DNA of 32,217 nt from Pseudomonas chlororaphis (GCF_000783395.1 NZ_JSFK01000008.1:1-32217), one strand, 5' to 3'; numbered from the stretch's first letter, positions 8,017 through 16,081 are shown. Notes: a model not told the origin generated them from the sequence alone. Translations and numbers: made by a program.

Positions 8017-8871
8017 ATGATCTCGCAGGAAGTACTGCTCGCTTTTGTCCAGGCGGCCACCCAAGGTTCGTTTTCAGCAGCGGCGCGCAAGCTCGGGCGC
8101 AGCCAATCGACCATCAGCGCGGCGGTGGCCAGCCTCGAGATCGATCTGGATCTGCAGCTGTTTGATCGCAGCAGCCGCAAACCGACCCTGACGCCGGCCG
8201 GGCATGTGATGCTGCAACGCGCCGAGGCGATTCTGGCGGCCAGCAGTCGCCTGGAAATGACCGCACGGCAGTTGTCCCAAGGCGTCGAGCCGAAGCTGAC
8301 GGTGGCGATTTCCGATACCTATCAGTCGGCTCGGTTTGAAGCGGCGTTGGTCGGTTTCGAGCAGCGTTATCCGGATCTGGAACTGGAGTGTCTGATCGCC
8401 GAGTGCGATGACCTGGTTGAATTGGTCCAGCGTGGTCGTGCGCATCTGGCGTTCGCTGAAATGCAAGAGAGCTACCCGCCGGATCTGGTCACCTCAACCG
8501 TGGCCGAGCGCACGGAAATCGCCTTGTTCGTCAGTCGTGAGCATCCGCTGGCGAAGCTTGATCACATTGATCAGCATGTGCTGGAGCAGCACCGCGAGTT
8601 GCGTCTGGCGACCATCGTCAATCCGTATGACAGTCGCGGCAAAGGCCGGGTGTGGTCGGCACCGAGTTATCTGATGTTGCTGGAAATGGCCGAGAAAGGT
8701 TTTGGCTGGGCGCCTTTGCCGCGCTGGCTGGCGCAGCGTTTTGGCAATGATTTGCTGGTCGAGTTGAAGGTGCGCGGCTGGCCTAAGCCGGTGTTTGTTG
8801 ATGCGTTGTGGTCGCGGCTTTATCCACCGGGGCCGGCGGGGAGCTGGTTGTTGAGCAAGATGCTGGAATAG
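8017..8871 (+). CDS. LysR-family regulator of the divergent PACE gene
   Basis: A 284-residue LysR protein. The winged helix-turn-helix (residues about 4-62, FSAAARKLGRSQSTISAAVA) is followed by an effector-binding domain ending in EMAEKGFGWAPLPRWLAQRF. The ATG at 8017 has AAGG about 9 bases upstream; a TTG directly before it would add one residue. It is divergent from the AceI-like gene with 89 bp between start codons, so regulation of that exporter is inferred, by analogy with AceR in Acinetobacter. The LysR protein at 19463-20347, also beside a PACE gene, shares the FSAAARxLGR helix and an EMVEAGLGWGNFP motif in the same place, which suggests a common regulator subfamily. Confidence 0.92.
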   Translation: MISQEVLLAFVQAATQGSFSAAARKLGRSQSTISAAVASLEIDLDLQLFDRSSRKPTLTPAGHVMLQRAEAILAASSRLEMTARQLSQGVEPKLTVAISDTYQSARFEAALVGFEQRYPDLELECLIAECDDLVELVQRGRAHLAFAEMQESYPPDLVTSTVAERTEIALFVSREHPLAKLDHIDQHVLEQHRELRLATIVNPYDSRGKGRVWSAPSYLMLLEMAEKGFGWAPLPRWLAQRFGNDLLVELKVRGWPKPVFVDALWSRLYPPGPAGSWLLSKMLE

Positions 8872-8908
8872 CGGCGCTGCCAATCGCTGGCAAGCCTGAA
8901 GTCAAAAG

Positions 8909-9132
8909 CCCCTCACCCCAGCCCTCTCCCGGAGGGAGAGGGAGCCGACCGAGGTGTCTTGCATCAGACATCGACCTGAAAGACCGAGTCGATTATGGAT
9001 TGATTGCTGCGGTATATAGGGTCGTGAAATTTGGTTCGATCATGGATTCCCAACTGAGCTTTCAAGTCGGTGAACCTCTCCAATATCCCCCAATCAGTCC
9101 CCTCTCCCCCTGGGAGAGGGCTAGGGTGAGGG
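8909..9132. repeat. MITE-like element (family E), complete two-armed copy
   Basis: Both termini are present: CCCCTCACCCCAGCCCTCTC at 8909 and its counterpart GAGAGGGCTAGGGTGAGGG ending at 9132. The interior is an imperfect inverted repeat (CGACCTGAAAGACCGAGTCG on the left, TTTCAAGTCGGTGAACCTCT on the right). The right terminus overlaps the end of the ECF42 sigma gene and supplies its TAG stop codon. Nothing coding is visible in the 249 bp between the LysR and sigma genes. Confidence 0.85.
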
Positions 9133-10362
9133 CAATTCCAGCGCCGAAAGCCGCCCTTCAATAAACCGCCGCTCCGGCTCTTGTCGGGTCAACTCCAACG
9201 CCCGCAAATACGCCGCCCTCGCCTCTCCCGCCCTGCCCAACTGACGGCAAAACTCCGCCCGCGCCGAATGCGCCAAGTGGTAATCCTGCAACTCGCCCCG
9301 CGCCAAAATCCCTTCAATCAGATTCAACCCCGCCAACGTCCCATGACGCTTGGCCACCGCCACCGCCCGGTTCAACTCGATCACCGGCGAAGGCACCGCG
9401 CGCAACAGCACGTCATACAAGCCGACGATCTGCTCCCAATCGGTTTCTGCCGCTGACGGCGCCTCGGCATGCACCGCCGCGATCGCTGCCTGCAAACAAT
9501 ACGGCCCAAACCGCCGCGTGGTCAGCGCACGCTCGACCAGCGCACACCCTTCGGCAATCAACCCCGCATCCCACAAAGAACGATCCTGATCATCCAGCAG
9601 CACCAGTTCACCACTCGGCGAAGTGCGCGCCGGACGTCGCGACTCGTGCAACAGCATCATCGCCAGCAACCCCATGACTTCCGGTTCCGGCAGCAACTCC
9701 ATCAACAACCGCCCCAACCTGATCGCCTCACGGGTCAAATCCTCACGGGTCAACTCAGCCCCGCCCGACGCCGAATACCCTTCGTTGAACACCAGATAAA
9801 TCACCCGCAACACACTGTCGAGGCGTTCGGGCAATTCGCTCAGGCTCGGTACTTGATAAGGGATTTTCGCGTCACGGATCTTGGCTTTCGCCCGCACGAT
9901 GCGTTGAGCAATCGCCGCTGGCGCCGAGAGAAAGGCGCGGGCGATTTCCTCGGTGGTCAGGTCGCAGACTTCGCGCAAGGTCAGCGGCACTTGCGCATCC
10001 GCCGCCAGCGCCGGGTGACAACAGGTGAAGATCAGCCGCAGACGATCGTCTTCCACGTCCTCGCCACTCCAGTCGGCCTGCTCCAGTTCCTCCAGTTGCG
10101 CCAACAACAATGGCTGCGAGGCCTTGAACCGCGCGCGGCGGCGCAACACGTCAATCGCCTTGAACCGCCCGGTGGACACCAGCCAGGTACGCGGATTGTC
10201 CGGCACGCCGTCGCGCTGCCAGCGCTCGACCGCGACGAAGAACGCCTCATGCAAGGCTTCTTCGGCGAGGTCGAAATCACCCAGCAGGCGAATCAGCGTC
10301 GCCAGAATCCGCCGCGAGTCTTCGCGATAGACCTGCTCGACCCGCGCCCGTACCTCAGACAT
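9121..10362 (-). CDS. ECF42-type RNA polymerase sigma factor
   Basis: A 413-residue sigma factor. Sigma-2 spans about residues 8-75 (GDFDLAEEALHEAFFVAVER, then NPRTWLVSTGRFKAIDVLRR). Sigma-4 spans about 105-165 (LRLIFTCCHPAL, LTLREVCDLTTEEIARAFL). A long helical TPR-like C-terminal extension (about 175-413) replaces an anti-sigma factor, as is typical of group ECF42; in that group the extension is needed for activity. The start codon overlaps the end of the upstream DGPF gene by 8 bp, so translation is coupled. The last residues (PSP) and the TAG stop lie inside the family E repeat at 8909-9132. It presumably transcribes its own operon from the promoter at 11202-11228; the inducing signal is unknown. 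Confidence 0.93.
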   Translation of the reverse strand: MSEVRARVEQVYREDSRRILATLIRLLGDFDLAEEALHEAFFVAVERWQRDGVPDNPRTWLVSTGRFKAIDVLRRRARFKASQPLLLAQLEELEQADWSGEDVEDDRLRLIFTCCHPALAADAQVPLTLREVCDLTTEEIARAFLSAPAAIAQRIVRAKAKIRDAKIPYQVPSLSELPERLDSVLRVIYLVFNEGYSASGGAELTREDLTREAIRLGRLLMELLPEPEVMGLLAMMLLHESRRPARTSPSGELVLLDDQDRSLWDAGLIAEGCALVERALTTRRFGPYCLQAAIAAVHAEAPSAAETDWEQIVGLYDVLLRAVPSPVIELNRAVAVAKRHGTLAGLNLIEGILARGELQDYHLAHSARAEFCRQLGRAGEARAAYLRALELTRQEPERRFIEGRLSALELPSP

Positions 10363-10699
10363 TCAACTGCCGCACCGGCCGCACTTCCACGCTGCCAACC
10401 CGCGCCGCCGGAATGTTGCCGGCAACCTGAATCGCCTCGTTAAGGTCCTTGGCGTCGATCAGGTAGAAACCGGCCAGTTGCTCCTTGGTTTCGGCGAACG
10501 GGCCGTCGGTAATCGACAGTTTGCCGTTGCGCATCCTGACGGTCGTGGCGGTCTGCACCGACTCCAGCGCTTCGGCCGCAACCATCCGCCCGCTGCCCTG
10601 AATCGACTCGGCGTAGGCCCAGCACTCGGCGTCTTCCGGGCTGTCGGGCGACGAATGCAGCAGGCGTTCATCGCTGTAGACCAGGCATAAATACTTCAT
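10355..10699 (-). CDS. YCII-related DGPF-domain protein, ECF42 partner
   Basis: A 114-residue small protein. The DGPF motif appears intact (TDGPFAETKEQLAGFYLID, about residues 55-73). It begins MKYLCLVYSDE, as YCII/DGPF proteins do. Members are small dimeric alpha/beta proteins repeatedly encoded beside ECF42 sigma factors, and their biochemical role is not established. The ATG at 10699 has AGGAG 6 to 10 bases upstream and is preferred over an upstream ATG nine codons earlier. It overlaps the sigma gene by 8 bp at its 3-prime end. It is the second gene of the operon and the hallmark that assigns the sigma factor to ECF42. Confidence 0.93.
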   Translation of the reverse strand: MKYLCLVYSDERLLHSSPDSPEDAECWAYAESIQGSGRMVAAEALESVQTATTVRMRNGKLSITDGPFAETKEQLAGFYLIDAKDLNEAIQVAGNIPAARVGSVEVRPVRQLNV

Positions 10700-10739
10700 G
10701 GCGTTCTCCTGAATCGGACGGTTCAACTATGGCTGAAGA

Positions 10740-11165
10740 TCAGGGGGTCACATCGAACAGGGTCGCGCCGCTCATCGGATCGAACGGCGCCGACCAGTGT
10801 TCGTGGGCGATTTTCCAGGCCCCGCCAACCTGCCGATAGCAGGCGGTGACGCGCATCCAGCAGCTCTGGGTTTCACCTTTCTCATTGGTGCCGCCGCAGT
10901 TGGCCACCCAGTGGGCGAAGGCAATGTTGTCGGCGCTTTCAATGGCGATTTCATGGAATTCGAAAATGTGCGGGCCTGGACACATTTCCATGCACTCGAC
11001 CCAGTGCGCGCGGTAGGCCGGTTTACCCTTGAATTGCAGGGCCTTGATCGCATCGAACGAGACGATGTCGTCGGCGTACAACGCCATGACTTTCTCCACG
11101 TCTTTGGTCATGACGGCTTCGCGGTAGGTGTTGATCAGGGTCTGGATTTCAGATTGTGCGCTCAT
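10740..11165 (-). CDS. NTF2-like / SnoaL-like protein heading the ECF42 operon
   Basis: A 141-residue protein of the NTF2-like fold, similar to SgcJ/EcaC or DUF4440 proteins. It opens with a helix (QTLINTYREAVMTKDVEKVM) followed by MALYADDIVSFD and a beta-rich half with repeated His/Trp (EHWSAPFDPMSG). Such proteins bind small molecules or act as isomerases or hydrolases; the substrate cannot be assigned. ATG at 11165 with a GGAG ribosome binding site. It is 40 bp upstream of the DGPF gene, and a candidate ECF42 promoter precedes it, so it is probably the first gene of a sigma-controlled operon. Confidence 0.88.
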   Translation of the reverse strand: MSAQSEIQTLINTYREAVMTKDVEKVMALYADDIVSFDAIKALQFKGKPAYRAHWVECMEMCPGPHIFEFHEIAIESADNIAFAHWVANCGGTNEKGETQSCWMRVTACYRQVGGAWKIAHEHWSAPFDPMSGATLFDVTP

Positions 11166-11201
11166 GCTGTTCTCCGTGTTTTTGTTGTGAAGACACCCTT
11201 A

Positions 11202-11228
11202 GTCGTTCGGCAATCGGGTAGATCGACA
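11202..11228 (-). promoter_or_regulatory. Candidate ECF42-dependent promoter
   Basis: On the minus strand TGTCGA (11223-11228) is followed after exactly 17 bp by CGAC (11202-11205), 36 bp before the start codon of the NTF2-like gene. This matches the ECF42 promoter motif as I recall it (TGTCGA at -35, CGA/TC at -10) and implies positive autoregulation of the operon. Confidence 0.7.
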
Positions 11229-11305
11229 GACGAAACAAAAAATTTCCACTGAAGCCAAAATCGCTAGAATCCGAGGCTCATCTTTGTAGGAAAAAGGAAA
11301 TTCCC

Positions 11306-11791
11306 GTGTCAGCCCAACTCGTGCCGTACGACAGCCTTAACGCCTTGCAGCGTGAGCAAGTCGAAGCGATTGAAATCCATGCCGAGCAGATCAAGTTTTC
11401 CGGCGACATTCATGGTGCCTTGCACACCCTGCTGTCGAAACCCGGCCCGGGCGTGAAGGGTTTTGCCCTGTTGGCAGACGACGTGCCAGTAGCGTTTTTG
11501 CTGCTCAAGCGCCCGCCGGTGTTGCCAGCCTGGGCCAATGAGCACAGCGCCACTTTGCATGCGTTGCAGGTTGATCGCCGGGCGCAGGGCAAGGGTTACG
11601 GCAAGGCCTGTCTGCAAGCGCTGCCCGAAGTTGCGCGTCTCGCGTGGCCGGAGATCAAGGGGCTGGAATTGTCGGTGGACGCGGATAACGACGCGGCGAT
11701 CGCGCTGTACGCCAAACACGGCTATGTCGACAGCGGCGAAGCGTACAAGGGCCGGATCGGTTACGAACGGCGCATGGGCCTGGTTTTCTAA
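11306..11791 (+). CDS. GNAT-family N-acetyltransferase
   Basis: A 161-residue acetyltransferase. The acetyl-CoA pyrophosphate-binding motif A is clear (LQVDRRAQGKGYGKACLQAL, about residues 91-110), followed by motif B (LSVDADNDAAIALYAKHGYV). It transfers an acetyl group from acetyl-CoA to an unidentified amine. The start is GTG at 11306, with an AAAGGAAA ribosome binding site. The gene begins 140 bp from the divergent ECF42 operon and is followed 18 bp later by the PPOX flavoprotein gene in the same direction, so the two are likely an operon. Confidence 0.9.
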   Translation: MSAQLVPYDSLNALQREQVEAIEIHAEQIKFSGDIHGALHTLLSKPGPGVKGFALLADDVPVAFLLLKRPPVLPAWANEHSATLHALQVDRRAQGKGYGKACLQALPEVARLAWPEIKGLELSVDADNDAAIALYAKHGYVDSGEAYKGRIGYERRMGLVF

Positions 11792-11809
11792 GTCATCGAG
11801 GGAAGCACG

Positions 11810-12415
11810 ATGATCGATTCAATCGAAGCGCTGGAAGCGATTTACGGACTGCCCCACGAGCGGGCGGTGCGCAAGCAGATCGGTTTTCTCAACGAGGATT
11901 ATCAGGCGATGGTGCGGGTTTCGCCGCTGGTGATCGTCAGCTCGGTGGGCGCTGATGGGCTCGATAACTCGCCGCGCGGGGACAAACCCGGATTTGTGCG
12001 GATCATCGATGAGCGCACCCTGGCCCTGCCGGATCGCCCGGGCAACAACCGCATCGATACCCTGCGCAATGTGCTGCAGGATTCGCGGGTGTCGCTGCTG
12101 TTCATCATTCCGGGGATTGGTGAGACGTTGCGGGTTAATGGCACGGCGACGATCAGCGCGGAGCCGCAGTTGTTGGAGAGTTTTGCGGTGAATGGCAAAC
12201 CGGCGAAAACCGTGTTGCTGGTGACGGTGGAGGCGGCGTTCTTTCATTGCTCGAAAGCCTTCGTCCGCTCGGATGCGTGGAATCCTGAAACGCATCTGCC
12301 GCGCTCGGCCCTGCCCTCTGCGGGCGCCTTCCATAAGCGCCTGAATGATGGCGAGTTCGACGCCGAAACCTACGACCGCGAAGCGCCGAAACGAGTAAGC
12401 GACACCCTTTACTGA
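11810..12415 (+). CDS. PPOX-class FMN-dependent flavoprotein (MSMEG_1061-like)
   Basis: A 201-residue split beta-barrel flavoprotein of the pyridoxamine-phosphate-oxidase-like superfamily. The characteristic pattern is visible: SPRGDKPGFVRIIDERTLAL (about residues 54-73) followed by PDRPGNNRIDTLRNVLQD, then LLFIIPGIGETLRVNGTATI. This matches the MSMEG_1061-type subfamily. Members bind FMN or F420 and reduce small substrates; the reaction here is not known. ATG at 11810 with a GAGGGA ribosome binding site. It follows the GNAT gene by 18 bp. A family D repeat starts 13 bp after the stop. Confidence 0.88.
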   Translation: MIDSIEALEAIYGLPHERAVRKQIGFLNEDYQAMVRVSPLVIVSSVGADGLDNSPRGDKPGFVRIIDERTLALPDRPGNNRIDTLRNVLQDSRVSLLFIIPGIGETLRVNGTATISAEPQLLESFAVNGKPAKTVLLVTVEAAFFHCSKAFVRSDAWNPETHLPRSALPSAGAFHKRLNDGEFDAETYDREAPKRVSDTLY

Positions 12416-12427
12416 CCCTCCCGTAAA

Positions 12428-12537
12428 TGATCGTTCCCACGCTCTGCGTGGGCATGCAGCCGGGGACGCTCTGCGTCCCAAAGTCGTGACGCAGAGCGTC
12501 ACAGGAGGCATTCCCGCGCGGAGCGTGGGAACGATCA
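12428..12537. repeat. Intergenic inverted repeat (family D)
   Basis: TGATCGTTCCCACGCTCTGC at the left pairs with GCGGAGCGTGGGAACGATCA at the right. Inside there is a second inverted pair around GGACGCTCTGCGTCCC and GACGCAGAGCGTCAC. It lies between convergent genes. Other copies: 15938-16045 and 19354-19465. Confidence 0.9.
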
Positions 12538-12551
12538 GTATCGGGATTGAA

Positions 12552-13040
12552 TCAGAGCGTGAGGATCATCTCGTGCCACGCCATGCCGCCGTGATCCGAC
12601 TCCGACGGTTTGATGTAGGCAAAACCAAACCCGGCATACAGCGGAATATGCTGTTCCTTGCACATCAGATGAATCGTCGCTTTATCCATCCCGCGCATAC
12701 GCTCGATAAACTCGCCCATCAAACGCTTGGCCAAGCCCTGCCCCTGATAATCCGGGTGCACCACCACCGACATGATCACCACGTTCGGCCCTTGCGGGTC
12801 GTGGCCGATCAGTTCCTTGAAGGCCTCGTCCGACATCTGCACATCAAACGCCGCGCCGGAGTTGACGAAACCGGCCACCACACCATCCACTTCGGCCACG
12901 ACAAACCCTTCCGGCCATGTCGCGATGCGCGTGGCGATTTTCTCGCGGGTAGCCGCTTCGTCACCTTCGTAGGCAACGGTTTCGATGGCGTAGCAGCGGT
13001 CCAGGTCGGCGGCGGTGACGTTGCGGATGACGGTGTTCAT
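12552..13040 (-). CDS. GNAT-family N-acetyltransferase
   Basis: A 162-residue acetyltransferase starting MNTVIRNVTAADLDRCYAIE. Motif A is VVVHPDYQGQGLAKRLMGEF (about residues 95-114) and the C-terminal motif B contains LYAGFGFAYIKPSESDHGGM. The N-terminal pattern and the Ser-Asp-His-Gly ending resemble arylalkylamine-type N-acetyltransferases, but the substrate is unproven. The ATG at 13040 is chosen because the conserved region begins there; an ATG 13 codons upstream gives a poor leader. The ribosome binding site is weak. It is convergent with the PPOX gene across the family D repeat. Confidence 0.88.
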   Translation of the reverse strand: MNTVIRNVTAADLDRCYAIETVAYEGDEAATREKIATRIATWPEGFVVAEVDGVVAGFVNSGAAFDVQMSDEAFKELIGHDPQGPNVVIMSVVVHPDYQGQGLAKRLMGEFIERMRGMDKATIHLMCKEQHIPLYAGFGFAYIKPSESDHGGMAWHEMILTL

Positions 13041-13205
13041 GGCGGCTCGGAAATCAGCAGAAGAAAGTGCCGAAAGCATAAAGGAATAAGGCCTGCATAT
13101 CGATGCGCACGGGCGGCGTAAAGCCTGCGTATAAGTGCTTTTCTTCGTGTTCGCGGCGGGCTATTTCTCAGGTGTGTCTCTGATCACCCTTGGGGGAAAC
13201 CGTTT

Positions 13206-13310
13206 ATGAGCAGCGTTGAAATCGGCCTGTTGATGGTGTTGGGCATCAGTACTTTCGGCTTTATCACCCTGGGCATCGACCTGTTGCGGGCGCGACGTAA
13301 ACAGCGTTGA
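13206..13310 (+). CDS. Small predicted membrane protein (34 residues)
   Basis: ATG at 13206 is preceded by a GGGGGA ribosome binding site (about 13191-13197). The reading frame gives 34 residues: MSSVEIGLLMVLGISTFGFI, then TLGIDLLRARRKQR. This is a single hydrophobic helix of about 20 residues with a strongly basic C-terminal tail, the usual form of a small inner-membrane protein oriented with the tail in the cytoplasm. Good ribosome binding site, charge pattern and position in an otherwise empty 310-bp gap support translation; no function is known. Confidence 0.55.
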   Translation: MSSVEIGLLMVLGISTFGFITLGIDLLRARRKQR

Positions 13311-13350
13311 AAGCATGAGGCGGACATGGATCCGCCTCATGGTTGTCGGC

Positions 13351-13845
13351 TCAGGCCTTGGTATCGACCGGTACGCAGATTTCCAGTTTGCCGGTGTGCA
13401 GCCGCGGATTGAAATCGGCGCTGTAGCGCTCCAGTTCCGGGGCGTTGAGTTCCACGTAATGAGAGCTCGGCAGCCAGGTCTTGTAGATGTATTGCAGGGT
13501 TTGCGGCAACTGATCGAGCGGTCCCTTGTGCTCAAACACCGCGTACTGCCGGGGCAGCACTTCCACCCACTGATAAACCTTCTGGTCGAGGTCATCGAGC
13601 TTGCTGATCTCCACCCCGGCGATGTAATCGAAGCCACCCTTGCCGTCGAAATTGCTGCAAACACCGTAGGTCACTTCGTTCTTTTGCCCCTGGATCTTTC
13701 CCAGGTGCGGCAAGAACTTTTCCCACAGCGCCGGGATGTCTTTGGCTGTGTCTTGAGTAAATCGACCGCGAAAGCCTGCAATCAGCAGGAAGTGTCCATG
13801 TTCGAAGCGAGGTTCAGCCACTTCGACGCGTGTTTGCTCATCCAT
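13351..13845 (-). CDS. GyrI-like / effector-binding-domain protein
   Basis: A 164-residue stand-alone effector-binding domain of the GyrI/AraC-E-bind type (about residues 6-160). Recognisable pieces are FLLIAGFRGRFT, IPALWEKFLPHLGKI, YGVCSNF, FDYIAGVEI and YAVFEHKGPLDQLPQTLQYI, in the expected order. The fold binds small hydrophobic molecules in regulators such as BmrR and Rob, but here there is no DNA-binding domain. The ATG at 13845 has an AGGAG ribosome binding site and the preceding in-frame residues are not family-like. It lies 67 bp downstream of the LysE-type exporter on the same strand and may be cotranscribed. Confidence 0.87.
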   Translation of the reverse strand: MDEQTRVEVAEPRFEHGHFLLIAGFRGRFTQDTAKDIPALWEKFLPHLGKIQGQKNEVTYGVCSNFDGKGGFDYIAGVEISKLDDLDQKVYQWVEVLPRQYAVFEHKGPLDQLPQTLQYIYKTWLPSSHYVELNAPELERYSADFNPRLHTGKLEICVPVDTKA

Positions 13846-13912
13846 GACTCGACTCCTGGAACAAAAAAGGGGTTCGGCTGGGAGTATAGAAAGCCAAAGC
13901 CAATTCGCACGC

Positions 13913-14575
13913 TTACAGCGAATGCAACTGCTCGACGGCACCCGAACCGACAAACTCGTTATAGCCGGATACGATCACGTAGACCGCGAAATAGCAGAAG
14001 ATCGCTGCAGATGCCATGTAGGAGTAACGCAGAAGCTTGTCACCGAGCAGCTTGCCGCCATGACTCGCGGCGAAGCACAAACCGGCCGACCACAGCAGCC
14101 CGGCGCAAAGGAAACCGCCAAGGAACAGCGCCGAACTCAAAGGACCTCCGCCACCGGAACGCGCGATCAAGGTACCGCCAACAGCGGCAAACCAGAGAAT
14201 CGCGCTTGGCGATGACATAGCGAGAAAAATCCCCCGGAAGAACTCTTTGCGATGGGAGTTCTGCCCTGCCTCGGCGGTCGCGGCCAGTTGCGCTTCGTGG
14301 TGGATCGCCGAGTAAATCATCTTCGCCGCAAAGTAGACCAGCAGCGCCGAACCACCGATCCACAGCACCCAGCGCACGCTTTCGAACTGCAGCAAAACGG
14401 TCATGCCGGCCAGCGCCAGCACCGCGTAGATCAGGTCGCCGACGCAGGTGCCGAGGCCCAGCGCAAAGCCCTGAAAGTAACCGCGCTGCATCGCCAGGGT
14501 GATCATCGCAATGTTGGCCACGCCGATATCCAGGCACAGCGAAAGGCTCAGCAAGAAGCCGCTGGTGAATTCCAT
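13913..14575 (-). CDS. LysE-family exporter
   Basis: A 220-residue membrane protein with about six hydrophobic helices. It has the LysE/RhtB N-terminal pattern: a first helix ending in a polar pocket (LSLCLDIGVANIAMITLAMQ) followed by GYFQGFALGLGTCVGDLIYA. The canonical family motif G-x-x-x-P-G is replaced by LDIGVAN, a variant worth noting. LysE proteins export amino acids or related compounds from the cytoplasm by proton exchange; the substrate is unknown. ATG at 14575. It is divergent from alaC (139 bp apart), so alanine or a related amino acid is a possible but unproven substrate. Confidence 0.85.
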   Translation of the reverse strand: MEFTSGFLLSLSLCLDIGVANIAMITLAMQRGYFQGFALGLGTCVGDLIYAVLALAGMTVLLQFESVRWVLWIGGSALLVYFAAKMIYSAIHHEAQLAATAEAGQNSHRKEFFRGIFLAMSSPSAILWFAAVGGTLIARSGGGGPLSSALFLGGFLCAGLLWSAGLCFAASHGGKLLGDKLLRYSYMASAAIFCYFAVYVIVSGYNEFVGSGAVEQLHSL

Positions 14576-14652
14576 CTACCGATTTCCTTGGGACAAAATT
14601 GTTTACAAACGGGCTGGACAGTATGCCATCACTGACCTTATCTTCCGCCACA

Positions 14653-14668
14653 GGTCACCGCAGTGACC
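14653..14668. promoter_or_regulatory. Inverted repeat upstream of alaC
   Basis: GGTCAC-CGCA-GTGACC is a perfect 6-4-6 inverted repeat, 46 bp before the alaC start codon in the region between the divergent LysE-family gene and alaC. It may be an operator; no regulator can be named. Confidence 0.3.
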
Positions 14669-14714
14669 AGCGTCGCTCGGACGGTTCCGGGCGCTTACGT
14701 TATCCGAGGCAACA

Positions 14715-15932
14715 ATGGCCGAACAAGGTTCGCCGCGCCGCTTTGCGCGCATAGATCGACTCCCCCCTTACGTTTTCAACATCACCGCCGAGCTGAAGAT
14801 GGCCGCCAGGCGTCGTGGTGAAGACATCATCGACTTGAGCATGGGCAACCCCGACGGGGCTACGCCGCCGCACATTGTCGAAAAACTCGTACAAGTTGCC
14901 CAACGCGAAGACACCCACGGTTACTCCACGTCAAAGGGCATTCCACGCCTGCGCCGGGCGATTTCCAACTGGTACAAGCAGCGCTACGAGGTCGATATCG
15001 ACCCGGAAAGCGAAGCCATTGTCACCATCGGTTCCAAGGAAGGTCTGGCGCATTTGATGCTGGCGACCCTGGATCAGGGCGACACCGTGCTGGTGCCGAA
15101 CCCGAGCTATCCGATTCACATCTACGGTGCGGTGATTGCCGGCGCCCAGGTGCGTTCGGTGCCGCTGGTGCCGGGCGTGGACTTCTTCGATGAACTGGAA
15201 CGGGCCATTCGCGGTTCGATTCCGAAACCGAAAATGATGATCCTCGGCTTCCCGTCGAACCCGACCGCACAATGCGTGGAGCTGGATTTCTTCGAGCGGG
15301 TGATCGCCCTCGCCAAGCAGTACGACGTGCTGGTGATTCACGATCTGGCTTACGCCGACATCGTCTACGACGGCTGGAAAGCCCCGTCGATCATGCAGGT
15401 GCCGGGGGCCAAGGACATCGCGGTGGAGTTCTTCACCCTGTCCAAGAGTTACAACATGGCCGGCTGGCGCATCGGTTTCATGGTCGGCAACCCGGAACTG
15501 GTCAACGCCCTGGCGCGGATCAAGAGCTACCACGACTACGGCACCTTCACCCCGCTGCAAGTGGCGGCGATCGCTGCGCTGGAAGGCGATCAGCAATGTG
15601 TGCGCGACATTGCCGAGCAGTATCGCCAGCGCCGCAACGTGCTGGTCAAAGGCCTGCATGAGCTGGGCTGGATGGTCGAGAATCCGAAAGCGTCGATGTA
15701 TGTCTGGGCGAAGATTCCCGAGCAGTACGCGCATCTGGGTTCGCTGGAATTCGCCAAAAAACTGCTGGCCGAGGCTAAAGTTTGTGTCTCGCCGGGGGTG
15801 GGGTTTGGCGAGTATGGCGATGACCATGTGCGCTTTGCGCTGATCGAAAACCAGGACCGGATTCGTCAGGCGGTACGCGGGATTCGCGGGATGTTTCGGG
15901 CGGATGGCCTGGCCCCGAAAACCACTGCCTGA
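14715..15932 (+). CDS. alaC: Alanine transaminase AlaC (class I/II aminotransferase)
   Basis: A 405-residue PLP-dependent fold-type I aminotransferase. The N-terminal [20 protein letters not shown] and [20 protein letters not shown], with [15 protein letters not shown], match the AlaC/YfdZ group closely. The PLP-binding lysine is K244 in [15 protein letters not shown], and the Asn/Asp/Tyr cofactor residues ([21 protein letters not shown]) are present. The C-terminal Arg that binds the substrate carboxylate is in [11 protein letters not shown]. It interconverts pyruvate plus glutamate with alanine plus 2-oxoglutarate in the cytoplasm. ATG at 14715. It stands alone, convergent with gntT across a family D repeat and a shared terminator. 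Confidence 0.93.
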   Translation: MAEQGSPRRFARIDRLPPYVFNITAELKMAARRRGEDIIDLSMGNPDGATPPHIVEKLVQVAQREDTHGYSTSKGIPRLRRAISNWYKQRYEVDIDPESEAIVTIGSKEGLAHLMLATLDQGDTVLVPNPSYPIHIYGAVIAGAQVRSVPLVPGVDFFDELERAIRGSIPKPKMMILGFPSNPTAQCVELDFFERVIALAKQYDVLVIHDLAYADIVYDGWKAPSIMQVPGAKDIAVEFFTLSKSYNMAGWRIGFMVGNPELVNALARIKSYHDYGTFTPLQVAAIAALEGDQQCVRDIAEQYRQRRNVLVKGLHELGWMVENPKASMYVWAKIPEQYAHLGSLEFAKKLLAEAKVCVSPGVGFGEYGDDHVRFALIENQDRIRQAVRGIRGMFRADGLAPKTTA

Positions 15933-15937
15933 CGCAC

Positions 15938-16045
15938 TGATCGTTCCCACGCTCCGCGTGGGAATGCCTCAATGGACGCTCTGCGTCCGCTTTGGGACGC
16001 AGAGCGTCCCGGGCTGCATTCCCACGCAGAGCGTGGGAACGATCA
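15938..16045. repeat. Intergenic inverted repeat (family D)
   Basis: TGATCGTTCCCACGCTCCGC on the left and CGCAGAGCGTGGGAACGATC on the right, with an internal inverted pair (GACGCTCTGCGTCC and GGACGCAGAGCGTCC). It starts 5 bp after the alaC stop and ends 2 bp before the terminator. Confidence 0.92.
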
Positions 16046-16047
16046 CC

Positions 16048-16081
16048 CACAAAAAAACCGCATCGCTGCGGTTTTTTTGTG
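16048..16081. terminator. Bidirectional intrinsic terminator between alaC and gntT
   Basis: CACAAAAAAACCGCA-TCGC-TGCGGTTTTTTTGTG is a perfect 15-4-15 hairpin with A-tract and T-tract on opposite sides. It is a classic Rho-independent terminator usable from both strands for the convergent alaC and gntT. Confidence 0.93.
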
